In this document: piece by piece, positions 19,271 through 28,044 of the stretch | Numbering within the stretch: position 1 is the stretch's first letter | How the letters are laid out: every line of letters begins with the position of its first letter | NCBI GenBank assembly: GCA_903871235.1 | Contig: CAIQGA010000078.1 | Coordinates: forward strand, 1 to 34,325 | DNA: 34,325 nucleotides | Source of the DNA: an uncultured Chlorobiaceae bacterium | Lineage (GTDB): Bacteria; Bacteroidota; Chlorobiia; Chlorobiales; Chlorobiaceae | Direction: 5' to 3' | Made by a program: the position numbers and the translations under genes | Notes under the pieces: model-generated | Database searches by the model: none | What the model was told of the DNA's origin: nothing | The model's input: only the letters and a program-made list of their open reading frames with translations

Positions 19271-20461
19271 ATGGCTGAAAACAATCAGAACGCTGTGGCT
19301 GGAAGTGCTCCGGCCAAGCAAAATCCCGTCGTGACCAAAGGCGGTGTCTATAAACCCCCGGTAGAGCGTGCCGACCCGAATCCGTACAAGGATTCCCGAG
19401 TCACTCAAGTTGGCGCCTGGTTTCAGGAGCGCTTTGCTGTCGTTATACCGGTAATCGATTATCTGAAGAAAAAGGAAGTTCCAAAACACCGCCTCTCATT
19501 CTGGTACTATTTTGGCGGTCTTGGCCTCTTTTTTTTCATGGTGCAGATCGTTACAGGGCTGCTGCTGATGCAGTATTACAAACCAACAACTGCTGATGCC
19601 TTTGCCTCATTTGTCTTTCTCCAGAAAGAGGTCTCTTTTGGCTGGCTTGTGCGCCAGGTCCATGCATGGTCAGCGAACCTCATGGTACTGATGGTTTTTG
19701 TGCACATGTTCAGCTCCTTTTTCATGAAGTCTTACCGTAAACCACGTGAGCTGATGTGGTTGACTGGTTCGGTGCTTTTTGTACTCACTCTTGGGTTTGG
19801 ATTTACAGGCTATCTTCTTCCCTGGAACGAGATTGCATTTTTTGCAACCCAGGTTGGGACTGAAGTACCCAAAGTTGCGCCAGGGGGTGCTTTTATCGTC
19901 AACATTCTTCGCGGTGGTGAAGAGGTGACTGGTGAAACGCTTACCCGTATGTTCTCCGTGCACGTTGTACTGCTGCCAGGTCTTCTCTTGTTGCTTCTTT
20001 CAGCCCATCTTCTGCTTGTGCAGATTCTTGGTACCTCAGCGCCAATCGGCTATAAAGAGACCGGACGCATCAAGGGATATGAGAAGTTTTTCCCCACTTT
20101 CCTTGCAAAGGACGCCATCGGCTGGCTGATTGGTTTTGGCCTTATACTCTATCTTGCCGTGTTTTTCCCTGGGCCAATAGGAATTGAAGCCAATCCTCTT
20201 GCTCCTGCGCCTATGGGTATCAAGCCGGAATGGTATTTTTGGGCACAGTTCCTCATGCTTAAAGATTTCAGCTTCCCAAATGGCGAGCTTATCGCGATCT
20301 TCGTTATTACTCTGGGTGCTGGTTTCTGGTTCTTCGTCCCCTTTCTTGACCGTCGCGCTTCACAAGAGCAGAAAAGTCCAATATTTACCATCATAGGTCT
20401 TCTCTATCTTGCGGGTCTGGTTATCAACACCTATCGTGTTTTTGCAGAGTACGGCTGGTAG
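19271..20461 (+). CDS. petB: Cytochrome b of the green sulfur bacterial bc complex (b6-subunit IV fusion)
   Basis: This membrane protein holds the two b-type haems and the quinone sites of the Rieske/cytochrome b complex. Haem ligands are H131 and H145 in helix B and H231 and H246 in helix D; the 14-residue spacing in helix D is the b6f-type spacing. The Qo-site PEWY motif is at 319-322, within one 396-residue chain, so the b6 and subunit IV parts are fused. A polar N-terminal extension of about 75 residues precedes the first membrane segment. A ribosome-binding site (AGGAAAG) precedes the ATG. No cytochrome c1 or f gene follows, as expected for green sulfur bacteria. Confidence 0.96.
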   Translation: MAENNQNAVAGSAPAKQNPVVTKGGVYKPPVERADPNPYKDSRVTQVGAWFQERFAVVIPVIDYLKKKEVPKHRLSFWYYFGGLGLFFFMVQIVTGLLLMQYYKPTTADAFASFVFLQKEVSFGWLVRQVHAWSANLMVLMVFVHMFSSFFMKSYRKPRELMWLTGSVLFVLTLGFGFTGYLLPWNEIAFFATQVGTEVPKVAPGGAFIVNILRGGEEVTGETLTRMFSVHVVLLPGLLLLLLSAHLLLVQILGTSAPIGYKETGRIKGYEKFFPTFLAKDAIGWLIGFGLILYLAVFFPGPIGIEANPLAPAPMGIKPEWYFWAQFLMLKDFSFPNGELIAIFVITLGAGFWFFVPFLDRRASQEQKSPIFTIIGLLYLAGLVINTYRVFAEYGW

Positions 20462-20485
20462 ATGAACACTTGCTTTCTTCAAAAC

Positions 20486-20519
20486 AAAAGCCCGGATCAG
20501 CCGGGCTTTTGTTTTTTTA
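20486..20519. terminator. Rho-independent terminator of petB
   Basis: A 10-bp perfect stem pairs AAAAGCCCGG (20486-20495) with CCGGGCTTTT (20501-20510), followed by GTTTTTTT. The A-run on the left side allows weaker use for the converging GH13 gene. Confidence 0.92.
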
Positions 20520-20540
20520 TTCATGGAAAAATTGAGCCGT

Positions 20541-23500
20541 TTACTTTCTTTCCCGTAACAACTCTCCCATCTCATATCCAGACAGAAAAGCCTGCATGTC
20601 AAGTTTTTCTGATGCAGTTACCCATTCGCCGATAACTGCGGTCAGTTTTTTCGGGGTTTGTGGTTTTTGCAAAAGCTCCTGTAAAGCGAGCCAGGTCACA
20701 AGGAGAGTGAAGCGGTGTTCACGGAACCAGTTTTTCTGGTGCCGGTCATCAAATTGCAACATACGACTCAGATGCGGGTGGTTGCGTGCAGAGAGCGTTT
20801 TTACAAGAGTGAGCAAGCGAGCATCCAATGTTTCATCCGTTACAGGTGCAGGCTTTGGAGTAATCATGCAGACCAGCAGGTCGGGCAGGTGTTCGCCCGG
20901 AATGCCGATCATTGGCGATGCCTGATAGAATGTTTCGAGCGCGTCAACCATCAGCCAGTCGTCAATAAGGTTTGAGTGGAGTTCTCCGGCAGATGCAGTC
21001 ATTTGCTGAAGCGTATCAAGCAAAATCCACTGCCATACAATTGCCTGGTACTCTGCTCCCTCTTTGCTGAGGCCAAGAGCGGCCTGAAGTTTTCGGGCAT
21101 TGGGCTCTTTTTTCAGAAAAGCCGGAAAGCAGAGTGCTTCGCCGTAAAGCTTGGCCGCTTGTGACGCAAGGTTAACAGGCACAGCAAGCGGGTGTTCCAT
21201 AAGTTCACTGAATTGCACAGCAACCCTGTCGAGCAGCGTGGTAACTGCTTTTTCAAATTCCTGAATATTCTTCTTTTTCTGACTCTCTTTTTTTTTCGTG
21301 GAGAGCAGTCCGGACGCAAGAGCCGCAGTCACGGTGTGGTGCAGTGGTGACAGGCTCATAATGAGTGCGGCACGCTCTATCGACACTGTTCCGCGCCCGT
21401 TGAGTTCTGCCGAAAGTCGATCGTAAGGTCTGAGTTTTGAGGGCTGCACCTCCCTGAAGTCAAGGAATACGTTATACTTGTAGCCGTCGAGCGCAACAAG
21501 GAGCCCATTGTCGGCAATTTCGCGGCACGAGCGGATAAACTCCATGCCACTGGCATGATCTTTGAAAATAACAAAGCTCCTTTCATCGCGGCTGATACTC
21601 AGTCCCTCCGAGAGTGAGCTTTGCCTGATTTCGTCATGCTGGCGGTAGCCTACCGATGTTTTAATCCAGCCGGTAGTCTGCTCAAAGCTGTTGTTGAAGA
21701 CGACAAGGGCTCTCTCCAGGCCGAGCCGGTTAGAATAGGCAAACACATTCTCGTTCACCGCTCCCTCTGGAGCATAGAGATCATAGAGAAAAAAGTTGCA
21801 TACCTCAGCAAAGAGCGGACGTTTTTTCATGATAGGAAAGATCTCATGGTAGTGTCGCCAGACGAGGTGCTCGTCGGGTTGCTCATCGTAATAGGCTTTG
21901 GCATACTCCATGCCATATTTTTCGGTAAAGCCTTCAACCTGTCCGTGGCCGAACATCGGCAATCCGGGCATGGTCATCATCATCATGCAGACCCCGAAAT
22001 ATTTATCACCCCGACCAAACTGCGCAATGGCAGTATCTTCATCGGGGTTGTTCATGAAGTTGACATAGCGCTTGAGAATTTCCGGATCAAATTCGAGGGT
22101 GTTTTTGATCAGTTGGCGATAATCGGCATTATCCTCTTTTTTGAGCATGTGCATGAAGGCACTGTTATAGACCCGGTGCATACCAAGCGTACGGACAAAA
22201 TAGCCTTCAAGCATCCAGAAAGCTTCAGCAAGCAGCAGGGTATCGGGTACTTCAAGCTGAATGCGGTCAACAACCTCGCGCCAGAACTCTTCGGGTATGG
22301 CCGCATCAAATTCAGTCATGCTCATGGCACAGGCTGAGCGCGATGGTATAGCGGCGCTGTGGCCATGAAGCGGAAACCAGAGGCGCTGGATGTGCCGTTT
22401 TGCCAGCACCATTGCGGCATCGAAACGAATGATGGGGAACATTCGTGCAACATGCAGAATCTGCTGAATTACCCCTTCGCGTACTTCCGCGCTGAGAAAA
22501 TTGAGCTGCGCAGTATCGTTCCACGGCATGATGGTGCCGTCATTGCCATGATAGATGTAGCGCGTATCGCCAGTCAGGTAATCAACCCGCTTGAAGGTGA
22601 CCGCCGCATCGGATCGGTTCCAGTAGCCATCTTCAAGGTAAATGCCGTAACGGGAATCACTACTGAGGTTTAGCCCGTTATAGGAGTAGTTGTAATAGGG
22701 GGCGCTTTCGGAAGAGAGAAACCAGTCAGGATTGTTTCGTACCAGCTCTGAATCCATTGCGGTGTGGTTGGGCACCATGTCGCTGGCAAGGCGGATGCCA
22801 CGCTGCCTGGTCCTCTGCTGGAGGTTCTCATAGCCTTCATGACCACCGATATCGCTGGAAATCTCATATTTTTCAAGAGCATAAGCGGATGCTTTTGCTT
22901 CAGGATTGCCATGCAGTTGCTTGATCTTCTGAGAAGCATGGCTTCGTTGCCAGAGCCCTATCAGCCATAATGCCGTAAAACCCCGCTCAGCAATAAGGTC
23001 AAGCTCAGCATCAGGAATATCCTGCAGCCGTGTAACCGGCCGTCGATAGAGTTTACTGAGCTGATCGAGCCAGACGTATGTACTCTTGGCCAGCATGACC
23101 ACTTCCGGCATCCATGATGAATCCAGAGAGTAATTCGCCGGGGCATTGGCGTCGTCCGGAGCGCTGTACTCGGGCACGTGGGCCTCTTTGTCAAACTCAT
23201 GGCCATCCTTGCGGAGAGCATGTTCCTGTGTCATGCGCTCAAAAAAGAGGTACTTGTCTTCATCCTCAATAAAATTAATGGCATCGCCCATCAATGCCCA
23301 TAAGGGCGACTCTTCAAGCAACCCTCCCCAGTTCATGCGGATATAGCGGAGCTGCTCAAGGATTGAGGATGGCGCATGTCGCATTGGCTTGATAAGCAGT
23401 TCGGCAAGGTCAATGTCGCCCAACCCAACCGGCCCCATCGCCTGCATTGAGCTCCGCATGGTCATAATCAGCTTCTGGTAGGCAGCTTCCCGGAGCAGTT

Positions 23501-24035
23501 TCTCATCGGTCAAAAGATCGGAAAACTGCTCCAGAGCAGGATTCTGGTTATTGACCCAGACAAGGAAAGCCTCCTCAAGGAGCTCCCTTTTGTTCTCCTG
23601 CTGCTTCAGCCAGTTGGCAGCGGTTTCTGCTCCGGCGAAGATTTTCTGCGTAGGAAAGGTGGTGATAAACCGGGAGAGGTACTCTTTCGACTGCTTCGGA
23701 GAAAGCTCTTCGGTCAGCGTTACGTAGACTCGGTCAAGAAAGTCTGGTTGCCGTAACGCGATTGCTTTTGCCATGAGAGAGTGAAAAAGTGCGTGCAGCA
23801 GTTTCATGCCGTGAAACTGCGCTGGCAGTATCGGTTTTGCATCGTCACCCTTCCGCTTTTTCAGAAAATCGTTGATGACGGCACTCTGCCGCTCCGAGGC
23901 TTCGACACTTTCCTTGCCGGAAGATGGTAACGAGAGGAAGTCCGGGTCAGTTAAACCGAAAAGCTCTCTGGCATTTCTGTTGACATAAAAATGCTCTTTG
24001 TTCTGCACCGCTGGAAGTTTTTGTTTGCTTGTCAT
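20541..24035 (-). CDS. GH13 (alpha-amylase family) protein with long helical N- and C-terminal regions
   Basis: A 1164-residue protein with a GH13 catalytic barrel at about 320-800. Region I reads DMVPNHT (D419), region II IIRFDAA with nucleophile D539, and region III LLAEAFW with acid/base E604. Region IV reads NNPDED where most members have NHD, so the usual His is Pro664 and the stabilising Asp would be D665. The LAEAF and N-P-D forms recall GlgE-type (GH13_3) maltosyltransferases, but other regions do not match well. Residues 1-310 and about 860-1164 are mostly helical with no domain I recognise. No signal peptide is seen, so it probably acts on cytoplasmic glucan. The exact substrate, and whether it hydrolyses or transfers, is unknown. 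Confidence 0.85.
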   Translation of the reverse strand: MTSKQKLPAVQNKEHFYVNRNARELFGLTDPDFLSLPSSGKESVEASERQSAVINDFLKKRKGDDAKPILPAQFHGMKLLHALFHSLMAKAIALRQPDFLDRVYVTLTEELSPKQSKEYLSRFITTFPTQKIFAGAETAANWLKQQENKRELLEEAFLVWVNNQNPALEQFSDLLTDEKLLREAAYQKLIMTMRSSMQAMGPVGLGDIDLAELLIKPMRHAPSSILEQLRYIRMNWGGLLEESPLWALMGDAINFIEDEDKYLFFERMTQEHALRKDGHEFDKEAHVPEYSAPDDANAPANYSLDSSWMPEVVMLAKSTYVWLDQLSKLYRRPVTRLQDIPDAELDLIAERGFTALWLIGLWQRSHASQKIKQLHGNPEAKASAYALEKYEISSDIGGHEGYENLQQRTRQRGIRLASDMVPNHTAMDSELVRNNPDWFLSSESAPYYNYSYNGLNLSSDSRYGIYLEDGYWNRSDAAVTFKRVDYLTGDTRYIYHGNDGTIMPWNDTAQLNFLSAEVREGVIQQILHVARMFPIIRFDAAMVLAKRHIQRLWFPLHGHSAAIPSRSACAMSMTEFDAAIPEEFWREVVDRIQLEVPDTLLLAEAFWMLEGYFVRTLGMHRVYNSAFMHMLKKEDNADYRQLIKNTLEFDPEILKRYVNFMNNPDEDTAIAQFGRGDKYFGVCMMMMTMPGLPMFGHGQVEGFTEKYGMEYAKAYYDEQPDEHLVWRHYHEIFPIMKKRPLFAEVCNFFLYDLYAPEGAVNENVFAYSNRLGLERALVVFNNSFEQTTGWIKTSVGYRQHDEIRQSSLSEGLSISRDERSFVIFKDHASGMEFIRSCREIADNGLLVALDGYKYNVFLDFREVQPSKLRPYDRLSAELNGRGTVSIERAALIMSLSPLHHTVTAALASGLLSTKKKESQKKKNIQEFEKAVTTLLDRVAVQFSELMEHPLAVPVNLASQAAKLYGEALCFPAFLKKEPNARKLQAALGLSKEGAEYQAIVWQWILLDTLQQMTASAGELHSNLIDDWLMVDALETFYQASPMIGIPGEHLPDLLVCMITPKPAPVTDETLDARLLTLVKTLSARNHPHLSRMLQFDDRHQKNWFREHRFTLLVTWLALQELLQKPQTPKKLTAVIGEWVTASEKLDMQAFLSGYEMGELLRERK

Positions 24036-24201
24036 AATGGGGAAGTAATACCTGGGGCATTACACGGGTTGAGATTTTGGAGCAGCCCTGCATCTTTTCA
24101 GGGTATGTTCGCCTGTCGTGGAGCAAGGTACGGTATTTCTGCTAAAAATGTCCGACTGTTGCCTGGCTATTTTGCCCGGGCAGAGAAGTGAGTAGACACT
24201 G

Positions 24202-24591
24202 CTATGAGATTTTTTTTTCGATATATCGCCTAAGAGAGGCAAATCCAAGCTCCTTTGCTGCGCGGAGCACTTCAAGTCCGATGACCGAGAGCGCACTTTC
24301 GCTGCGCGACGGGGAGCATTCCGCTGGAGCGCAAGCCTCTTGCCTGACCGGAAGGGAGGTGTTTTTGGGGCGCTTCATGCTTCTGCCAAGCAGCAGGCCG
24401 GCAGTAAAAATAAGTGCTGCGGCGGGAAAGGGGTGTTTTTTGACAAATTTCACCGGCGAAAGCTCAGCCTCAATCTCCTCTTTCAGTTTTTGGGTTCTTG
24501 CCTTGATCTGTGCCTCTCTCTGAGCAATAGTGTTTTGCAACTCGTTGATGCGTGCCTGAATGCCAGCCAAAGGCTCATTTGTTGTTGTCAT
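24202..24591 (-). CDS. Small membrane-associated protein with coiled coil
   Basis: A 129-residue protein. Residues 10-45 are predicted coiled coil (RINELQNTIAQREAQIKA), followed by KKHPFPAAALIFTAGLLLGR, a hydrophobic segment with the Arg/Lys flanks typical of YqjD/ElaB-like and DUF3618-like inner-membrane proteins. The C-terminal third is soluble and ends in a basic helix. Its start overlaps the end of the preceding holin-like gene by 17 bases, so the two are probably translated together. The function is not established; relatives are linked to stationary phase and stress in other bacteria. Confidence 0.7.
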   Translation of the reverse strand: MTTTNEPLAGIQARINELQNTIAQREAQIKARTQKLKEEIEAELSPVKFVKKHPFPAAALIFTAGLLLGRSMKRPKNTSLPVRQEACAPAECSPSRSESALSVIGLEVLRAAKELGFASLRRYIEKKIS

Positions 24592-24994
24592 GGAGCGATA
24601 AAAGAATGTTCTGAATCAGGTTTTTCAAAAGTAACGGCTTGAATCTGGTAAAAAACAGAAAGGATAAGAGAAAAAGCATGCTGACAAAGAGATAGCCGAG
24701 AAAAGGATGACCCAGAAATTCGCCTGCCAGCAGAGCAAAAGTTGTGACAAGATAGGCCACCCCGACAATAAGCAGCATACCAAGAATGGCAACGGTGGCA
24801 ACAATCGAAACCTTCTCTGCTATCTCAATTTTGAGCAGTTCAATCTTTGCCTCAATAATTGCAACCACGTCACCGTAGAGAGAGTCGGCAGTTTCATCAA
24901 GGAGATCCGTAATGCCGGTACCCGTTTTTTTGGAAGAGGTTGAACCCTGCTCCTTTTTTGCCTGACGGTTCATCATGTTTTCCCGAATGGTCAA
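24575..24994 (-). CDS. Phage-holin-superfamily (YqjE-like) membrane protein
   Basis: A 139-residue protein with an N-terminal soluble part, an amphipathic helix (VVAIIEAKIELLKIEIAEK) and two strong membrane segments at about 62-92 and 97-117. This is the pattern of the Phage_holin_3_6/YqjE family, which despite its name is chromosomal and not a lysis gene. It lies between two other small membrane-protein genes in the order YqjD-like, YqjE-like, third protein, like the yqjD-yqjE-yqjK set of E. coli. A second ATG (MMNRQ) a few codons in is an alternative start. Confidence 0.75.
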   Translation of the reverse strand: MTIRENMMNRQAKKEQGSTSSKKTGTGITDLLDETADSLYGDVVAIIEAKIELLKIEIAEKVSIVATVAILGMLLIVGVAYLVTTFALLAGEFLGHPFLGYLFVSMLFLLSFLFFTRFKPLLLKNLIQNILLSLHDNNK

Positions 24995-25000
24995 TACCCG

Positions 25001-25276
25001 TTATCGTCCTCTTTTTATGAACAGTCCGAACAAGAGGCCTGTACCAAGAGAAACAAGCATCGAACGTGCCGGATTTTTTATAATATACTGCCTTGTTTTT
25101 TCGGTATTCTCCAGAATCAACTCATAGGACTCACTTTTCCTGAAGGAAGATAATAAATCCGAGAGGAGTTCACCCAGTTCCTTGAGCTGTTGCGGAATGT
25201 CGGCCTGTTGCTGTGGTTCCTCTGCACTGTTTGCCGCTTCACCGTGATGAATGGTAACCTTGACTTCCTGTTCCAT
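25001..25276 (-). CDS. YqjD/ElaB-like (DUF883-type) small membrane protein
   Basis: This 91-residue protein has a polar, helical N-terminus and a C-terminal anchor. The segment KTRQYIIKNPARSMLVSLG followed by GLLFGLFIKRGR is the usual ending of ElaB/YqjD proteins, which in E. coli sit in the inner membrane through this tail and associate with ribosomes in stationary phase. It is the first of three same-strand genes spaced by 6 bases or overlapping. Assignment is by sequence shape and context. Confidence 0.75.
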   Translation of the reverse strand: MEQEVKVTIHHGEAANSAEEPQQQADIPQQLKELGELLSDLLSSFRKSESYELILENTEKTRQYIIKNPARSMLVSLGTGLLFGLFIKRGR

Positions 25277-25377
25277 AAAAGTGAAAACCCTGTGTTATGC
25301 GTTTGTCCTGCGCGATCGCTGACCCGAAATAGTATGGGTGCAATATATAAAAACAATATGGTCTTTGCATGGCACTC

Positions 25378-26115
25378 TTACCGCAGAAGTCGTCCTCCCT
25401 CCACATTGATTACCTGACCAGTGATATAATCACTTTCAAGAAGAAAGAGGATGGTTTTGATAATATCAAGCGGGTCACCAAGGCGCTGGAGCGCTATTTT
25501 TTTTACCATCTCCTCCTGCGGCTCCATTTTCTTTTTGTTATTCAATGTGACCGTTCCCGGAGCGACAGAGTTCACAAGAATCGTCGGCGCAAACTCTTTG
25601 GCAAAGATTCTTGTCAGGTGCTGAATGCCCGCTTTCGAGACGCTGTACGGTGCAAAATTTCGCCAGACCAGATCGGCAGAAATATCGCTCATGGTAATAA
25701 TGCGCGATACGAATGACTGTTTCTGCATGATGCTGGCTGCCTCCTGCATGGTAAAAAAGGTGCCCTTCAGATTGGTGTCGACCAGACTGTCCCACTCCCT
25801 TTCAGTCACATCAGGAAGGGGAGTGCTGAAAAAATTTGAAGCGCTGGTGATAACGAGGTCAAGCCGTTCAAACTGTTGACGGAATGCTGCAAACGCGCCA
25901 GCAATATCGCTGGTTTTTGCAACATTACACTGAACCATCTGCGATTCAGGGCTTATCCAGCGGATTTTTTCGAGTGTAGCGGCAGCCCTTTCTTCCGAAG
26001 AGTGCCAGGTAAAAAAAATGGTATAACCATGCCCAGCCACAGCAAGCGCAATTTCACTGCCAAGTACACCTGATGCGCCCGTCATGAAGCATACTTTTTT
26101 ACCTGTTGCAGTCAT
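25378..26115 (-). CDS. Short-chain dehydrogenase/reductase, possibly pteridine-reductase-like
   Basis: A 245-residue SDR protein. The cofactor motif TGASGVLG is at 12-19, the catalytic Ser near 143, and YxxxK at Y157 and K161 (PYSVSKAG). Most SDRs have an NNAG motif after strand 4; here it reads TSASNFFSTPL, close to the ASxFxxTPL form of pteridine reductases (PTR1/FolM). That suggests an NADPH-dependent pterin reductase, but FabG-like roles cannot be excluded. It stands alone, about 100 bases upstream of the small membrane-protein set and about 150 bases downstream of modC. Confidence 0.85.
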   Translation of the reverse strand: MTATGKKVCFMTGASGVLGSEIALAVAGHGYTIFFTWHSSEERAAATLEKIRWISPESQMVQCNVAKTSDIAGAFAAFRQQFERLDLVITSASNFFSTPLPDVTEREWDSLVDTNLKGTFFTMQEAASIMQKQSFVSRIITMSDISADLVWRNFAPYSVSKAGIQHLTRIFAKEFAPTILVNSVAPGTVTLNNKKKMEPQEEMVKKIALQRLGDPLDIIKTILFLLESDYITGQVINVEGGRLLR

Positions 26116-26269
26116 CGTTTTGCCCGGTTTAATGTTTTACTGACTGTTACGTAGAACATGAAGAGATGCTAAAAAGTTGATTGGAGCCATCGCTGCATCA
26201 AAAGACCATCAACCCCGCTCTCATTTTGGAGACTCTTTTTTGCAGGTAAAAGGATTTTTTTTGGCCAGA

Positions 26270-27325
26270 TCAACCAAGTTTTCTGAATGAGGAGGCCTTG
26301 ATTGCTGCAAAAAGGGTAGAGCCCACACTGATTTTCAGCTCCTCTGCGGCTGAGTGGACAATTTCAGCAACAAGTTTTTCACCATTGACCAAAAGTACTA
26401 CGCCGACTCTGGCGTCAGAATCAAACATCTCAGAAACCCTGCATTCCAGCAAGTTTCGTGCACTGATGGCTTCAGGATGCTTTTTGAAAAGGATGATCTC
26501 GCGTGACGAGAGTTCAAACAGCGATTGTTTCGTTGGTTCTCCATCTGAAATCAGAAGGGTATTGTGACCCCAGGGGTAAGCATATAAACCGTTATCCTGA
26601 AGCGGATTGGCAAGATGGAGAAGGTTGAGATAGCCTTTCGGACTTTGTGCCATACTGTTTCGTGCCAGTTGGTCAGGAGTTGTTGTTTCAGCCATGCGCC
26701 CCTCCTTAAGCACAACAATCCGGTCAACCATCAGTTGCATCTCAAGGATTGAGTGTGAAATAAACAGGTAGGGTATGCCGAACTCTTCGCTGACGCTTTT
26801 CAGATAGGGAATAATCTGGAACCGCAGGGTATCATCAAGAGCGGAGAGTGGCTCATCCATAAGCAGGAGACGCGGGTTTGCAAGTACCGCCCTGCCGAGG
26901 GCGACGCGCTGTTTTTCACCGCCGGAAAGATTTGCTACGCCTCGCAGCAAAAGTGGTTGCAGTTGAAGCAGATCAATGAGCGCTTCAGGCTTGATTCGGC
27001 GGTTTTCAATGCGGCATCGCCTGTAGCCGTAGAGCAAATTGGCTTTGACGGAGAGATGCGGAAAAAGCATTGCCTGCTGAAAAACAATGGCAATACGACG
27101 GCGTTCAGGGGAGAGATTTACCCCTTTCGCGGTGCTGAAGAGGCACTCGTCATCGAGAAAAATCTCCCCCTTTTCCGGCGGAAGAAGTCCCGAAATGAGA
27201 TGCACGAGTGTTGATTTCCCGCTTCCGGACTTGCCGAAAATCCCGATCCGCTCACCCGAAACCTCCGCTTTCACCTGCAGGAGGAAGTTGCCCTGTTTTT
27301 TTTCAACAGCAATTCGCAGGTTCAC
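26270..27325 (-). CDS. modC: Molybdate ABC transporter ATP-binding protein
   Basis: The ATPase of molybdate import, 351 residues. Walker A GKSGSGKST is at 31-39, the signature LSGGEKQR at 133-140, Walker B LLLMDEP around 154-159 and the switch His in FISHS. The C-terminal part (about 285-351) is a Mop/TOBE-type molybdate-binding domain, usual for ModC and absent from most other importers. Its start overlaps the end of modB by 4 bases, so the two are translationally coupled. It is the last gene of the mod operon. Confidence 0.94.
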   Translation of the reverse strand: MNLRIAVEKKQGNFLLQVKAEVSGERIGIFGKSGSGKSTLVHLISGLLPPEKGEIFLDDECLFSTAKGVNLSPERRRIAIVFQQAMLFPHLSVKANLLYGYRRCRIENRRIKPEALIDLLQLQPLLLRGVANLSGGEKQRVALGRAVLANPRLLLMDEPLSALDDTLRFQIIPYLKSVSEEFGIPYLFISHSILEMQLMVDRIVVLKEGRMAETTTPDQLARNSMAQSPKGYLNLLHLANPLQDNGLYAYPWGHNTLLISDGEPTKQSLFELSSREIILFKKHPEAISARNLLECRVSEMFDSDARVGVVLLVNGEKLVAEIVHSAAEELKISVGSTLFAAIKASSFRKLG

Positions 27326-28008
27326 AATGCGCTCCTTCGATCAAGTTTTTTGCTGAGCAGTTCATGAACGACAAGAACAACGACCGAAATCAGAACGGAG
27401 ACCAGGCAGAGCGAGAGTGCCATGGTGACACTTGAGGGTGAACTGGCATAATCGTAGATAGCCAGCGGAATGGTTTGCGTCAGACCTGGAATATTGCCAG
27501 CAACAATGATGGTTGCGCCAAATTCACCGAGGCTTCGGGCAAACATCAGCGACGAACCAGCCATTATGCCCCGCATAGAGAGCGGGAGAATAATGGTTGC
27601 AAGGGTATCGTACCATGCCGCACCAAGGCTTCGGGATGCCTCAATAAGCTGTTGGTCAATGGACTCCATACCAAGTCGGATTGATCGTACAAGCAGGGGG
27701 AAGCCGACGGTCGCCGATGCAATCACAGCCGCTTTCCAGGTGAAAATGATCGGTATTCCCGATGCATCAAGCAGTTTTCCGATCCAGCCGTTTTTGCCAA
27801 GCAGCAGCAGAAGGAAAAAACCGATCACCACCGGAGGGAGCGTGAGCGGGAGGTTAACAAGCACTTCGAGCACCATTTTCCCTCTGAATTTTTTAAAAAC
27901 AATCAGCCAGGCCAGAGCAAAGCCGAATGGCAGCGCCAGAGCAGTTGCCGCAAGCGCCACTTTCAGAGAGAGCCCTATGGCCGCAATGTCTTCAGGTACC
28001 AGTATCAT
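27322..28008 (-). CDS. modB: Molybdate ABC transporter permease
   Basis: A 228-residue inner-membrane protein with about five or six membrane segments. The cytoplasmic EAA loop, EASRSLGAAWYDTLATIILP, docks on ModC. A GAGGAG ribosome-binding site (opposite 28012-28017) lies just before the ATG. It is placed between modA and modC, and the opening APEDIAAIGLSLKVA-like segment is usual for ModB. Confidence 0.94.
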   Translation of the reverse strand: MILVPEDIAAIGLSLKVALAATALALPFGFALAWLIVFKKFRGKMVLEVLVNLPLTLPPVVIGFFLLLLLGKNGWIGKLLDASGIPIIFTWKAAVIASATVGFPLLVRSIRLGMESIDQQLIEASRSLGAAWYDTLATIILPLSMRGIMAGSSLMFARSLGEFGATIIVAGNIPGLTQTIPLAIYDYASSPSSVTMALSLCLVSVLISVVVLVVHELLSKKLDRRSAL

Positions 28009-28011
28009 AAT

Positions 28012-28017
28012 CTCCTC
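28012..28017 (-). promoter_or_regulatory. Ribosome-binding site of modB
   Basis: Minus-strand GAGGAG three bases before the modB ATG, one of the few clear Shine-Dalgarno sequences in this operon. Confidence 0.5.
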
Positions 28018-28044
28018 GGGGCATTTCTGTTCTGTATATCGTTC

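Noticed and set aside
21621-22337. 238-codon open frame on the plus strand
   Set aside because: It is antisense to the GH13 catalytic region and has no recognisable motif.
24575-24994. Phage lysis gene (holin)
   Set aside because: No phage genes are nearby; the family name is historical and the context is a YqjD/YqjE-like set.
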